From the NCBI GenBank assembly GCA_028023455.1, contig JAQFVV010000036.1:4831576-4895575 (forward strand): a stretch of DNA of 64,000 nucleotides, written 5' to 3'. Origin of the DNA: Epiperipatus broadwayi. Lineage: Eukaryota; Onychophora; Udeonychophora; Euonychophora; Peripatidae. The notes beneath the pieces were generated by a model. The model was given only the letters and a program-made list of their open reading frames with translations. It ran no database searches and was not told the origin of the DNA. Every line of letters begins with the position of its first letter. Within the stretch, counting starts at the first letter, position 1. Shown here one piece after another: positions 1 to 12,748 of the stretch. The translations under genes were made by a program, and so were the position numbers.

Positions 1-1036
1 GAATAAGTATCCTTTGGTCATAACATTGTGGGCAATTAAGCTTGATGGTGTGCATGTATGTTTAAAGTTTATAAAGGGAGAAAAGACAAGAAAACATAAA
101 TATTCAATTAAAATATAAATGAATTTAATACTAATTAAATGAGCAATAATATTTCTAACATATTAAAACAAATTAACAAAAATAAAATAATTTAAAATCC
201 ATGCACAAATTTACTTTTGCATAACAAATGTTTTAAAGGATATATAATGTAAAATTAAGTTTCTATATATCTTATATTTAAAAAGAAATTAAGAAAAAAA
301 TTAAGCAAAAAATTGTTTTCAAACCTTTATTGTTTTGATGAATGTAAGATGATTTTAAACAACATTTTATTACACTTACAATCTTGTTTTTATTAATTAA
401 GAAAAAATATTTAATTGTAATTTTTCTGAACCCATTTGTCAATCTTTTCCTAATATTTATAAATAATGAAACCCACTATTTACTCAAAAGCTGAAAAAAA
501 TCAAAAATAAAATCTCAATGCTCTCTAAGTTTATCCATAGTCCAATGCATATGACATCACTGTTTTCTGCACCCACAATCCAATTGTCATAGAAAGCAAA
601 TGATAATTGAAAGCTCTTAACATGTAATTTACCCGTTTGTTTTTTATTTTACATATAATTTTTACATGAGACTAATTATATCTGCATTAAAGCACTGATA
701 GATACATTCATGACTGAAAGATAAAAACCTCTTCGGTATGCATATATACATATTATTTACTTCCAGTGCTAGTAAAGACAAAATCTATTTTTATAGCATA
801 AGACAAAATAATATTTCACTTATACTTTCACTTCTCTTAAAAGAAGTCTGCACATAATTTTCAGTAACTGGAGCTAAAGAAGTGTTAATGAAATGAGTTT
901 GCAAAAACATTAACTCCATCATGTATTACAAATTATGTGTAGTGTTTGAAGTCTCAATAGGAAAATAAATTTAACAAAAAGCTATGTATAATTAAACTTT
1001 TCTAGAATTCATCTTATTTTATTTATAAAAGATCAG
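1..1036. other. Unannotated AT-rich DNA
   Basis: I see no coding frame, RNA gene or repeat that I can name. The sequence is low-complexity A/T with scattered homopolymer runs. The last ten bases are the left target-site duplication of the SINE that follows. Confidence 0.6.
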
Positions 1037-1127
1037 CTGAGAGGTCATCACAGCCGCCTTGCAAGCAAGTAGTTGGTTGCAGACGGTTGTGAGTTCGCGT
1101 CCCAGCCAATGCTATGACATATGAAAA
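1037..1127 (+). mobile_element. tRNA-derived SINE, copy 1
   Basis: Short non-autonomous retroposon with a tRNA-like body, the tail ATGCTATGACATATG and a short A-run. It keeps RNA polymerase III box A-like (CTGAGAGG) and box B-like (AGTTCGCGTCC) sequences. The direct repeat AAAAGATCAG at 1027-1036 and 1128-1137 is a target-site duplication, which indicates insertion by target-primed reverse transcription. Two other copies lie at 8,388 and 58,882. It encodes no protein, so a LINE reverse transcriptase must have moved it. The repeat of the same 3' tail and the target duplication argue against a genuine tRNA gene. Confidence 0.8.
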
Positions 1128-1137
1128 AAAAGATCAG

Positions 1138-2359
1138 ATTTTGTTTATTTATAGAAAAATGTAAAAAACAGACTTAATAATTTTATTATATAATACCATT
1201 TTTATATTAATGTTAAATGAAAATCCAAATGATAAATAACATAGTCTCCAGATTTTTTAACTTATAAATTATCCTATAATCTAAATAAATTTAAAATTCA
1301 TTACTACACAGTTATCAATTAAAACCTAATTCCTATGTAATAATGAAGTTTTGTAGTTATGTTATTAATGGAATGAATTAATAACACATTAAGTTATGAT
1401 GGGAATTTTAAAGAACATTAACCTTACTTGTTGTTATACATATAATTATTATAAATGGTAAAATAAATTTATTTTTAAAATAAACAAACTATTAGTCATA
1501 TATTATGTAAATAAAATGTGCACTTTTAAAAGTGACTCTTAGTAATGATATAGAGATTGTTTATATTATTGTTTTAATGCCTTATAAAAAATAGAATTAC
1601 ATAGAATCCAAGCACATATACCAAATTCCATTACTGATTGGTGCTAGCTCATTTTACAGAAAAAAATATATTGCTTACTATATGTTCAAAAGGAAAAGAC
1701 AAAATGCTTAATCTAATATTTAAATAAATTCAAAGTAATGATTTAAATAATGATTAATAATTTTATTAATTAATTAATAATAACAGTAATAAAATAAATA
1801 ATCCGAATTTAATATTTTTAAGTATACAAATAGAATATTATATTTAATTCTGATATATTTAAAAAATATTTATCAGTTAACTATTAAATATTTTCAATAG
1901 CTTGAAAATGAAACAGTAAATATAGTAGTTTTGTTTAAAGATATATATGTATTCCTCAAGAGTATGTAGAAAACTATCAACTTTTATGGTAATATTTTTT
2001 TTGCACAAAACAATATCTGGTACAATGCTAATGTCTCTATTACTAAACAAAGAGATAATATCATTAACTATTATGGTAAATTTTAAAAAAATAGATACCC
2101 ACATAACAATTTCAGAAATGATAAATACTTAAATAAAAATTAGAGACATATAATATCTAAATAGAAATTAACCCAAAGATCGGAAATATAGTAAACTTTG
2201 TTCATTCTGACTTTGAGCTCCAGGATTGGCCTCTCCACCATTGCACTAAACCATTCAGAGCAAAGATATGCAATGAAATTTATGAAGAATAAGATATCTT
2301 CAGAAAATGCCAGAATTATTATTAATAGTTTGAAAAGTACATAAAGAATTAGAAAAAAA
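1138..2359. other. Unannotated AT-rich DNA
   Basis: Nothing recognisable. Short overlapping frames near 1.9-2.1 kb on both strands look like chance frames in AT-rich sequence. No motif or repeat relationship was seen. Confidence 0.5.
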
Positions 2360-3436
2360 AAATTAAATCTTTGGCCATTATTTCTTTATCACTAACTAGC
2401 AAGACTGCATTATTAAACATGATGATTTTTCCTCGAATTAATTATTATCTTCCAGTTATTAAGCCTACTATTTTTTTCTGAAAAAAAAAATTCAATCTGC
2501 TCCAAACTGCTTTGGAATGGAAAATGTGTAGCCATAAGTTTATCTAAAGTACAAATGCCTAGAGAATACAATGGTCTTGAACTTCATGCATTACATGTTT
2601 TTATACACAAAAAGTAATGTTTTTAAGTCCCATTTATCTTAATCTGCCAGAAAACACAACTTGGTTTATTTTTGAATCTACTGATACCCCTGCACCAATT
2701 CCAAGTAATTGGATAAAAAATTTAAGGGAATACTTAGTCAAATTATTTCCTATTACAAGATATATATTAGAAAATAAAATAAAATACTGGGATGTCTATA
2801 AGCTTATATATAATAGTCAAGAAAAAATACCAATTCAATTATAAATTTTTAAGAAGTTATTTATTAAAAAATCTAGACATTTGATTTTTGAACCCAAATA
2901 TATAGATTCTATTTTAAAATACAATCTTACCTCTTTGCCCACTAATCATTTTTTAGTTTGGAAAAGAGGCTTTTAAAAAATTAATCCGCTGTGTAATTTA
3001 TGTAAGTCTAATGATGAAACTTTACAACATCTTTTCTTTGATTGCCCATTTCTTCATCATCTCCGGGAAAATATAATTGCAAATGTTTCGCCAAATAGTA
3101 CTAATGTTTTGTCACTCTTAAATGCATTTAAAAGTGGAGTTTTTTTCAATCATTAGAATGGCTATTTTTATTTATTTTTTTCAATATGGATAACACGATG
3201 CACGTTTGTGTTTAATCAAACAAATCTTAGCCCTTGGAAAGTTTATTTGGAAATTATGAACAAAATTAAATCTAGAGACAAGTTATTGGCTCCAGGGAAG
3301 TTGTATGAAAAAACATGGTTACTTCATAATCTTACAGATATTAATTAAATATTTTCATGTCTTTCACATTTATTTTATCAATGTATATTTAAATTCAATG
3401 TTATCTTGTTATAAATAAATTATATTTTTTAATAAA
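2360..3436 (+). pseudogene. LINE relic (ORF2 3' end), same clade as LINE-A/B/D
   Basis: 5'-truncated, decayed end of an APE-type LINE ORF2. From about 2,368 the translation reads IISLSLTSKTALLNMMIFP, aligning with the thumb region of the LINE at 59.4-63.2 kb (SLSLPSKVTLLNMLVFP). A frame then reads LLWNGKCVAISLSK, matching the conserved IWKRKTVAISLKN of LINE-B. From 2,617 one frame continues through in-frame stops (2,842 and about 2,972) to a C-terminal zinc knuckle CNLCKSNDETLQHLFFDC (CX2CX8HX4C) and ends KTWLLHNLTDIN with a stop at 3,346-3,348. The short 3' UTR ends in ATAAATAAATT...TTAATAAAAAAAG, like LINE-D and unlike the (TAA)n-ended copies. It is not functional: frameshifts, stops, and the endonuclease and most of the RT are missing. 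Confidence 0.85.
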
Positions 3437-5434
3437 AAAAGAATTAGAAAAATTGTTGAAATTATTTCAGATCAAAATATCAAATGGTAGAAAGCGTTTC
3501 ATTTAACCCTTAAACCGCTAATTTTATCATTGGTTGTATCAGATAAAAATCAAATCTTTTAATTGGCCAACTCACAAACTGAAGACAAAGCCTATTGTTA
3601 AAACATATTCGCCTATAATATTAAATTCAACTCAGATACGTTTATAAAAAGTATATAATTAATTTTTCAGGTCATGAAGAAAACGAAAGTTCTTTCAAAA
3701 ATAAATTGCTATTTATTTATTCTAAGATATTCTATATCGGCAACATAAAAGTTATAATGTAAACAAAAAGATCGACTTTTACGTTATAGAAAAGTAAATA
3801 TTTCTTTTTACTACATCTTCAATATATTTACTTAAATCTTCAATATTTTTCGAAAATAATTTTGTTTTTTTATTATTCTCTCTGAAAATTATGTTTAATT
3901 TCCATAAATATTATTTAATAATAATTTAAATCGTATTCGAAATGAAAATCTCAGCGTTTTTCTTTATTTTCTTTGATCAGGCAGTTTCTTTGTTCTTTCC
4001 AGCCAATCAGAATGTCTTTTTTGGCTGAGAGCATGCTAAGAACCAATCACAAATAATGTTCCTTCTTTGTTTAGGTTTAAATGCGTTTTTTTTTATTTTT
4101 TACTTCTAAAATAAATCGGAAGATGTCACCATCGTACAGAACTTTTAAAAACGAATTCAATACATATTTAACGAATTTTATCGTATAAAAACGAACTAAG
4201 TTAGAGTGATTTTAGATGTCGACGAGGAGTCTCGTCGAGCGCGGGAAAAGGGTTAAAAAAGAAAAAATTACATAACCAATAATCTTTTCTCACTTCTAAA
4301 TAATATATTTAAATCGTCTGTATTTTTAGATGAAATATTTTATTTTCAGTAAATGATGCTTCGGGGCTCTAGCAGGAATTATTACAAATCTATCGGATTA
4401 AAACAGAAATGTGTGATTAAATAAAAATAGCAAAATGCTTCAACATATTCAGTAACTTTTCAAACAAGAACGAAATACAGTTTAATAATACTTAACAACT
4501 ATACATATTTTATTCATATTATTCAGACAAATAAAATAGTAAAATATTAAACTAATTATTAATTAAACTTGAGTGGAATTACTTGGTAGAACAACTAAAT
4601 ATTAAGAAGAAATAAAAAAAACAGATTATTAACAGCTATGTTTTAACAGTGCTCATTTATAAATATTGGATTTCTAAATTTAATCTAAGAAAATCTTAAT
4701 ATTAAGATTCACAATAAAAGATTAAAATACATATATGAAAGAACAAGTAAGTACGATTAGTAATAATAAAATATTTATGATATTGACACATATTGCGGAG
4801 GACATGTCACTAGAAAAATAAATATAAATGGAAAATTTCTGAAAGATTGTAAAAGAAAAAATATCCATATGTGAGAAAAATTGCTAATGTATGGAGAGTT
4901 ACTAGAGTGATGTGGATTAAATTTAAATATGTATTCACTTTGCTAAGAATTAATAATGATTAAAGTGATATTGTTTATAATATTGTTTATAAAAAGTGTG
5001 ATTCAAATTAAGTGTCATATCAAATTTTACTTTTTTGATAAACACTTTCTAATTGAAAATTTGTACCTTAAATTTTTATATTGTATAAAAATGTTTTTTT
5101 TTTTTTTTCACAATTGAAAACACAATTGAGAAAGTTCCGTCTTTCGGGCAGTTGTTATTGATTTTTTTCAAATTTTATTTTGATAATAAATCTAACCATT
5201 TACATAATATTGAAAACAGATGTTTCCATAATAAAGTTTTAAAAAAAAAAGAAGTCCATTAAAATTATATGTATAAATAGACTATTGTTCTATTATTGGC
5301 ATTAGAAACGTGAATAGATTTCCATATTTAGTTGAAAAGAAATAATTGCTTATTTAAAAATAAAATTCAATGAAACTTTGAGAATTATTACTAAATATAA
5401 CTGCGACAATAGTAACTGATATGGCGAAGCTTCT
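3437..5434. other. Unannotated AT-rich DNA
   Basis: No gene or known repeat recognised. Around 3.5-4.3 kb the base composition is slightly more mixed and contains several CpGs, but no frame or splice pattern that I can support. Confidence 0.5.
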
Positions 5435-5477
5435 ATAACGTTAATTAAGCATGATTAGCATGCTTAATTAACGTTAT
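5435..5477. repeat. Perfect 19-bp hairpin
   Basis: Arms ATAACGTTAATTAAGCATG and its exact reverse complement are separated by the five bases ATTAG. It could form a cruciform in DNA or a strong stem-loop in RNA. No adjacent gene gives it a function, and a foldback insertion remnant is possible. Confidence 0.85.
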
Positions 5478-5560
5478 TAAAACTTTGCTCTATATGAACT
5501 GAGTATTTGTTTATTATATTTCTTTAGAGATAAAGCATCGAAATTTGTAATTGTAGTTTT

Positions 5561-6027
5561 TAATATTTACTAAGGCAATAAACCTCAAGCATGTGCGCTT
5601 GAAAATGCGAAGATAGGGACCTCTACAGGTCTTAATCACAAGCTTATGCTTTGGAATAAAAGAGGGGAACTCAAGTGGAACCCTTCTTTACTTCAACCTA
5701 CTTTCTATATAAATAAGTGAAGCTGAAGTGGTTAGATTTGAGAGCGTGAAACTATTCAATACTTCACTAATTAAGTCTACAATTCCTATTACACATTAGC
5801 ACTGGCAAAATCTTTTGATTTACAACAAATCAATGGAAAGATCTTATAGTTAGAAATCTATTACGATAATTTAAAGTTGTAATTATAAATTTATTTAACA
5901 CACGCACTACGTAAGTAATATTTACTAAGGCTGTAAACCTCAAGCATGTTCACTTGAAAATGCAAGGTAGGGAACTCTATAGGTCTTAACCACAAGCTTA
6001 CACTTTGGAAAAAAAGAGAGGAACCCA
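5561..6027. repeat. Two direct repeats of about 112 bp, 355 bp apart
   Basis: Copies at 5,561-5,673 and 5,916-6,027 share TAATATTTACTAAGG, AAACCTCAAGCATGT, AGGTCTTAA and CACAAGCTTA in the same order, with point differences and small indels. They could be the ends of an old non-autonomous element or two units of a decayed tandem repeat with a 355-bp period. The spacer contains no coding frame. Confidence 0.7.
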
Positions 6028-8387
6028 TTGTAATTCAACAAAAAACGAACTCATTTTTTAAAAATCTAATGTTATATCTTAAGCTTTCGTGAAATAGGTA
6101 CAGGTATTATAGCATAAGTCAACTTTTAGTATTAGTGATAATACACAATATGTCTCAAACTGAATCCCAAAATTTTTTTTAAAACCTAGAAAGTGCACAC
6201 CGTGAGTTGGCAGTTGAAATAAGGTTGTTTATTCTTATGATATAAAGAAAAAAGATTATGAATTCCATATATTAGATCAGGCTCAATCTTGAACACAACT
6301 TTTTTATAGTGTTGAATTATAATACTGCATCATTTTTACTACATTATTTTATATTAATCGGTTAACTCTTTCCCATTAACTTTTTACTATAATGTTCTCT
6401 TCAGCATATTGAACTACTCACCCACTGCCAGTTTTGAAGCCTCCCACTGCTCCCATAACTCACCATCATTGTACTATTCTCTCATCCGTCTAGATAGTCA
6501 GTTTATTTTTACATGACTTAATTTACTTTAATGGGTTCATTATTATCTTCTTGCGAATTAGCATATCTAAAATATTTTTGTGTTTTCATAACTTTAATAT
6601 TGTGCATATAAATTGTTTTTCTAGAATGGATCATTATAAGTTTTGTATATTGACTAATTTATATACACACCCTCATGTAACTTTATTATTTTATAAAGTA
6701 TTTAACCAATATAAAACAATTCTTTCCCTTCACTCTAGAAATAGTGTAATGTTTATTCACGTATGTAATCTTCTAGCCTTCCATATTTTCTACCATTGGT
6801 AGCTTTTCTAGAGAAATGCCTTTTGTTTAGAAAAAAAAACTTTCTACCTCACAGTATGGTTGACATTTTAATTCAGCAGATACATTTCATGGATCTAAAC
6901 TTTAAAAAATCTTTTTTAACATTTATTTCATTATTCATAGACATATCTTTTTTATGGTTTTTACCATTTTTTAGTAAATTGTTTGCATATGTAGTAGCAG
7001 AACTTAGTTTTTTTTCTATGACATCTAAGGGCTCAGAAATAGTTAATATGCCTTCTTACTTCTCTATCATCTTCTGTTTTAGTTATATGTATTTGCATGC
7101 ACAATATATTAGTTATAACTTCTGCTATTTTTTTTCAGTCTGTCTCTTATTCAGACAGTTTATCCTTTTTAAAATTGGACATTTTCTATCTCTGTTTTGT
7201 TTTCTCTAATTTTGTCCGTATTAATATACAAACATATTTTCTGCAATGATACAATAAAATAATATATAAAGTCCTTAAGTAAAAACTAAAGTTCCCTTAA
7301 AATTTAAATATTGTTCCAACCGTTTACAAATTAAAATGATATATATAATCTTACCTAAAATCCCAGAGGAAGGGCAGATTAGCATTCTTGACTACTTCAT
7401 AGTGATAGTTTAAATATTCTTTTAATACATGTCATTTAGAACTTTTATATCAACAAATTCTATAATTTATACCTATAATTCAGAACCCTGTAGTTATTTA
7501 ATTTTTTTTCCACTATGAGTATCCACATATTAGAAAAATTAATTTTATGATAAATTTTTATAAGTTTGAAAAGTTGTTTTTTGCCAAGATCAGTTTCTAT
7601 TTCATAGTTTTATGTTGATGGAAATGATTTCTAGAGTTTGCATACAGTTAATTAGATACCAAGATAATTCCTAATGAAGCAACGTTTATACTTAGAGAAG
7701 ATCTAGGTAAACTAATCTGCCATTATGACATTTTTTTCTGTGAGGTTTAAACTTGTAAACATTTAAGTTTTACCATGACAATGTTGATGTCCATCAAATA
7801 AAAAAAAAGCAAGAATACATAAGCAAGAGATTGGATTTTTTTTTTCAAAACTATTTATATGACATCCTTAACAAGTGGAATATTAATTGCCAATAAAATC
7901 ATTATAACTAACTTCTATTTTTGGGTAACCAAAATATTCATAACAAAAAAAAGTAAGATATTCATTAAAATAAAATTCACGATCACATATCAGATAACTG
8001 ATAAAATTTTAGGATTTATTTTTCTCTTGATAACCAATAAGTAATAGTACAAAATTTTATTTTAATTAGAATAAATCTAGATTAAATTGTCTAATTATAT
8101 TCTGTAGATTTTTACTTGGAATTTATTAATTAAAACACTTTAAATAAATATTTTTATCTTATCCCGTTCTGTGCTCAATTCCTTTATTTCTATTTGAAAG
8201 ACCATAATGAGGATTTCTTATAAATTTGTAACATTTTATTTTTGCAATTATTATCATATTTTGATATTGCTTACATTATTTATTGAAATTGCAAGTTTTC
8301 AAACAGTAGGTATTTTAAAATTTAGTATTTGAATTTTGCAAAATAGAAAATAAAATACTAAATGGAGTTCTTAACTATAACAATGGT
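6028..8387. other. Unannotated AT-rich DNA
   Basis: Plus-strand frames at 6,551-6,802 and 6,796-7,209 encode Phe/Leu/Ile-rich peptides that look like the antisense of A-rich DNA. I recognise no domain on either strand. The last 15 bases (8,373-8,387) are the target duplication of the next SINE. Confidence 0.45.
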
Positions 8388-8494
8388 ATTGTTGGCCGAG
8401 AGGTATTGCAGCCGCCATGCAAACAAGTAGTTGGACGCAGACGGTTGTGGGTTCGCGTCCCGGCCGATGCTATGACATATGGAAAAAAAAAAAA
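8388..8494 (+). mobile_element. tRNA-derived SINE, copy 2 (best preserved)
   Basis: Insertion of about 107 bp flanked by a perfect 15-bp target-site duplication, AACTATAACAATGGT (8,373-8,387 and 8,495-8,509). Pol III promoter boxes are intact: box A TGGCCGAGAGG and box B GGTTCGCGTCC. The 3' part CGGCCGATGC can pair with the TTGGCCG start, as a tRNA acceptor stem would. A run of A forms the tail. The long duplication and A-tail show retroposition by a LINE enzyme. It is the youngest-looking of the three copies. Confidence 0.9.
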
Positions 8495-8509
8495 AACTAT
8501 AACAATGGT

Positions 8510-10985
8510 GAGATGGAAATACTTTTTATTTGAATTTAATTTTTAAAGTTGAAATGAATTTTAATTTAGGTCATTAAAGAATAAAAAATTGTCTTAAAGT
8601 CTATATTAAAGACTTTTACAAATAGAATTAAATTTATTATTATTAAAATTTTCAAATAAATTTTTTTATCACTGTTTCTAAAAGGCATTATTATTAGCAA
8701 GTAAAAATTACTTTTGCTTTACTGCAATTATGATTTTACAACTTGTCTTCTTAAAAATAGATATTTTTTAATGAAATCTAATTCCTAGTCATGTAGTTGT
8801 ATGATTTAAGATAAATATTCTACAAAAATATTGTATAAATAAGCTAAAATTGTTTAATTAATTATGAACATTACTTTTTTTTTCCTTTTTTAAAAGTCAC
8901 ATTCAAAAATTGCCTTCAGGCCAAATATCTACTAATCGAAAAATTGACACTTAAGTGGAGATCCAAATAGGGTCTTGTCCGCTTGCTTTATATGTACATT
9001 AACATTCTAATTTTCTAGAGGTCTGTACAATACCGAGATCTTCAGATTTTCTACCAAATAATTTTACTTACAGAAAACTGCAAAATAGTGAAGAAAAGCC
9101 AAAATCTATAGCAGTAACATTCTAATGCCCCAAATAGCTCAAAATAAATTATTTTGTAGTTATTAAATAAAAATACGTTAATTAATAAAAATAATAAACT
9201 TTTTCTTTAATATATATATTGTTTTCTTTTACAAAACTAAACTCAACTAAACCCTTCTATAACAAATGTATTTTATATACATTCGCAGAAATTAAATAAA
9301 ACATTATAAAACTTTACTATGTAGCTTCTAGCTGCTTGTTCTACTTTACTATTTAATTCTAAAATATTAATTGATCTTTCTCCATTTAACTTATTGCTGA
9401 AATAAACCTGAAATGGATATTTTCATATCCATATATTGTAATATTATGAACCTTTGGCAACTCTAGTGAAGTTTATATTACAACCTCCCTCAATAAAATG
9501 AGCTTAAAATAAGTTATTAAACATTTCCAGAAAAAAAATAATGTTATGGAATAAAATAATATATAACAAAGACTCTCTCAATCGATCTTTTATGTCTTTA
9601 TGCGTAGATTACATTTACGTAAAAATTAAAGTGGTAGTTATTTTTATTTTTGGAGATTAGCTAAATTGAGTATTTCTAATAAATTAAGTTATAAAATAAA
9701 TAAAAAAAATAAGTTATTTTGACAAAATGATTTGATTACACACAAGTTTAGGGATTAATAAAGAAAAAACTAAAACCAGGACTTAAAGATAAGGATGAAC
9801 ACTTGTAGTTTTCTGTGAAGGTTTGTCCTGGCTTAAGAAAAGTTATATAAAAAGCAGATTACAATATCAGTGGAAACCACAGGATACACACCACCAGCAG
9901 TGTATAAATTAAAGAAATTCAATTTTAATTACGAATCATTATAGCTTGTCTTAAAATGGTGTTATAGTACTCCGTATTGGTATGTGACTAGTAAGCTAAA
10001 ATGTCCAATTAATTAAAAAGAATACAACAAACATGAATTTCTAAGTGCATATGGAATATATTAGCCAGAATTCAAAATATAGTCTTGACAACTTCAGAAA
10101 AACACCAAGAAGATGACCAGAAACAAAGGACCTAATGCAATGTAAGCTTTTGTCTACTGATTTGTTTTCCAATTGCCTGCTTTATCTTTTCTATGTGGTC
10201 TAAATACCAAGTGAAGTGAAAATTTAAAATAAATTCTCTAAAATTACTCGACAAAGACGTTGTAAGAATTAAAATCAGGAATTACCAGTAGAGATAAGCT
10301 TACTAAAGTCTTTTGTACCAATCCGTGGTAAGGATTTATTGATTTAAGGCCTCTTTAAATATTAATGTAATTTGTAAGAATTGACATTTTAATTGTTTTC
10401 ATTTTTTTTATAAACATTTGAATGAAAATTACTTTTATAATTGCATTAACAATATTTTTTTTATGATATTGATGTAAAAAATTTAGTTGTGTATACATTT
10501 CTTATTTATCCACAACATTTCTATATATTGTAACCGGACATGAACCAACCCCACTCTTTGTTGGTTTTATTTCCTGATGAGCATATTGCAGGAAGAAACT
10601 ATCGATTGACATTCCCCAATGCAGATGTCACCTCACCTACAACAATATTTTCTGCTCACCAGAGGATGTAGTGCCATAGAGACTGGAAGCATCTAGAAAT
10701 TTATATGTTTGGTTTCCCAAATAATACGACTAGAGTTCCATCTCACTACAACTTTACTTACCATCGTCTGGTCATGCCGAAAATAGCTCAGGAGGCATGA
10801 GATTCTTGGGAGCAGGATGCAATGAATAATTAGTGATGCAAAAATAGAACTAAACGATTAGATTAATTTTTAATAACAACAATTTTATTAACAATAATTC
10901 ATTAGCAAGTTCTTCTAATATAGTTCACATAATGAGAAGAAATCTAGTAATATTCCATGTAAGTTATCCAAACAAAAACCCATTT
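8510..10985. other. Unannotated DNA
   Basis: AT-rich without recognisable genes. A TATA-box-like TTATATAAAAAGCAG occurs near 9,843, with no gene attached. The stretch at about 10,530-10,810 is less AT-rich and may be a fragment of an unrecognised repeat. I cannot assign it. Confidence 0.45.
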
Positions 10986-11800
<815 letters not shown>

Positions 11801-12237
11801 GTGGAGCATTTATAATCCATCAAGTATAGATGTATATTTATACACATGCATTTTATTATTTTATTAAGATATAGCTAACATGCATATAACTATTTATGAT
11901 TCATATAGCATTTTATTATTTTTAAGGATCATTACAGTTAGGTAAGCAGGTAATATCAGCAATTGGATGTTTGTGGAGTATTTATAATCCAATCAAGTAT
12001 AGGTGTATATTTATACACATACATTTTATTATTTTATTAAGATATAGATAACAGTCACATAAGTATTTATGATTCATATAGCATTTTATTATTTTTACCA
12101 TATCTTTGATTGACATTTCCATTTAGCTGGTTCATTTGAAATAATTATTTCAATTATTATTAGAATTATTTCTATTGCTTGAACATATCTTAAATTTTAT
12201 GAAATAATTGGTATTTAACTAATGAAATATATATATA

Positions 12238-12355
12238 TTGAAGCAGTTGGATCTGAGTTCGATCCTAGCTTCATGACATCTAGCCATAAGCCCACTTCAA
12301 ACCCTAGTACTAACCTTAAATTTCTGATGCAATGGGGCTTTATACATTCAATCCA
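12238..12355 (+). repeat. Possible second SINE fragment with box B
   Basis: Contains GAGTTCGATCC, a good match to the Pol III box B consensus, followed by a GC-richer tail (CATGACATCTAGCC ... AATGGGGCTTTATACATTC). The 5' tRNA half is missing or decayed. A chance box B in unrelated DNA is possible. Confidence 0.35.
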
Positions 12356-12718
12356 CACTAATTTTCATAAAGAATAACTTATTTCATAAATGTGTATTCA
12401 AATAACTAGTTTCAGATTTAAAGTGATTAATTCTATTAATAAATTCATGATAGAATTATTCATGAATTTATATGTATTATAACTGCATGGATTGTGCGTA
12501 TATATTTGTAAATATTTAAATATATATAATTGTTGAAAGTTTCATTAAGTCTGGAGTGTTTGATTTTATTTTTAAATAATTTGTTAAAGTTTTAATGATT
12601 AAAAGCTACATTTTTTCGATAAGCTTTCAGATTTTCCCTTTCCAAAAACAACAGTTAAAGTTTTATTAATTAGAAAAAAGATAAGGATTTCCTAATTAAA
12701 ATCATTTTCTGATTTTAA

Positions 12719-12748
12719 GAATTCATTTTCTAATTAGAAAATGAATTC
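12719..12748. repeat. Perfect 30-bp palindrome
   Basis: Begins and ends with GAATTC and reads identically on both strands, with centre TAATTA. It lies at the left edge of the unclassified block at 12.75-14.64 kb. It could mark an element border or be a cruciform. Confidence 0.85.

Noticed and set aside
1037-1127. Genuine tRNA gene
   Set aside because: It occurs in three copies with a common non-tRNA 3' tail, A-run and target duplications, and the acceptor stem is imperfect.
6840-7240. Possible decayed coding sequence on the minus strand (fragments such as EPLDVIEKKLSSATTYANN)
   Set aside because: The fragments are interrupted by many stops and match no family I can name, so I could not tell them from chance in A-rich DNA.
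10570-10605. CTGATGAG ... GAAAC resembling a hammerhead core
   Set aside because: The segment between the two motifs does not form a stem II closing next to GAAA, and no stem I or cleavage segment could be paired.
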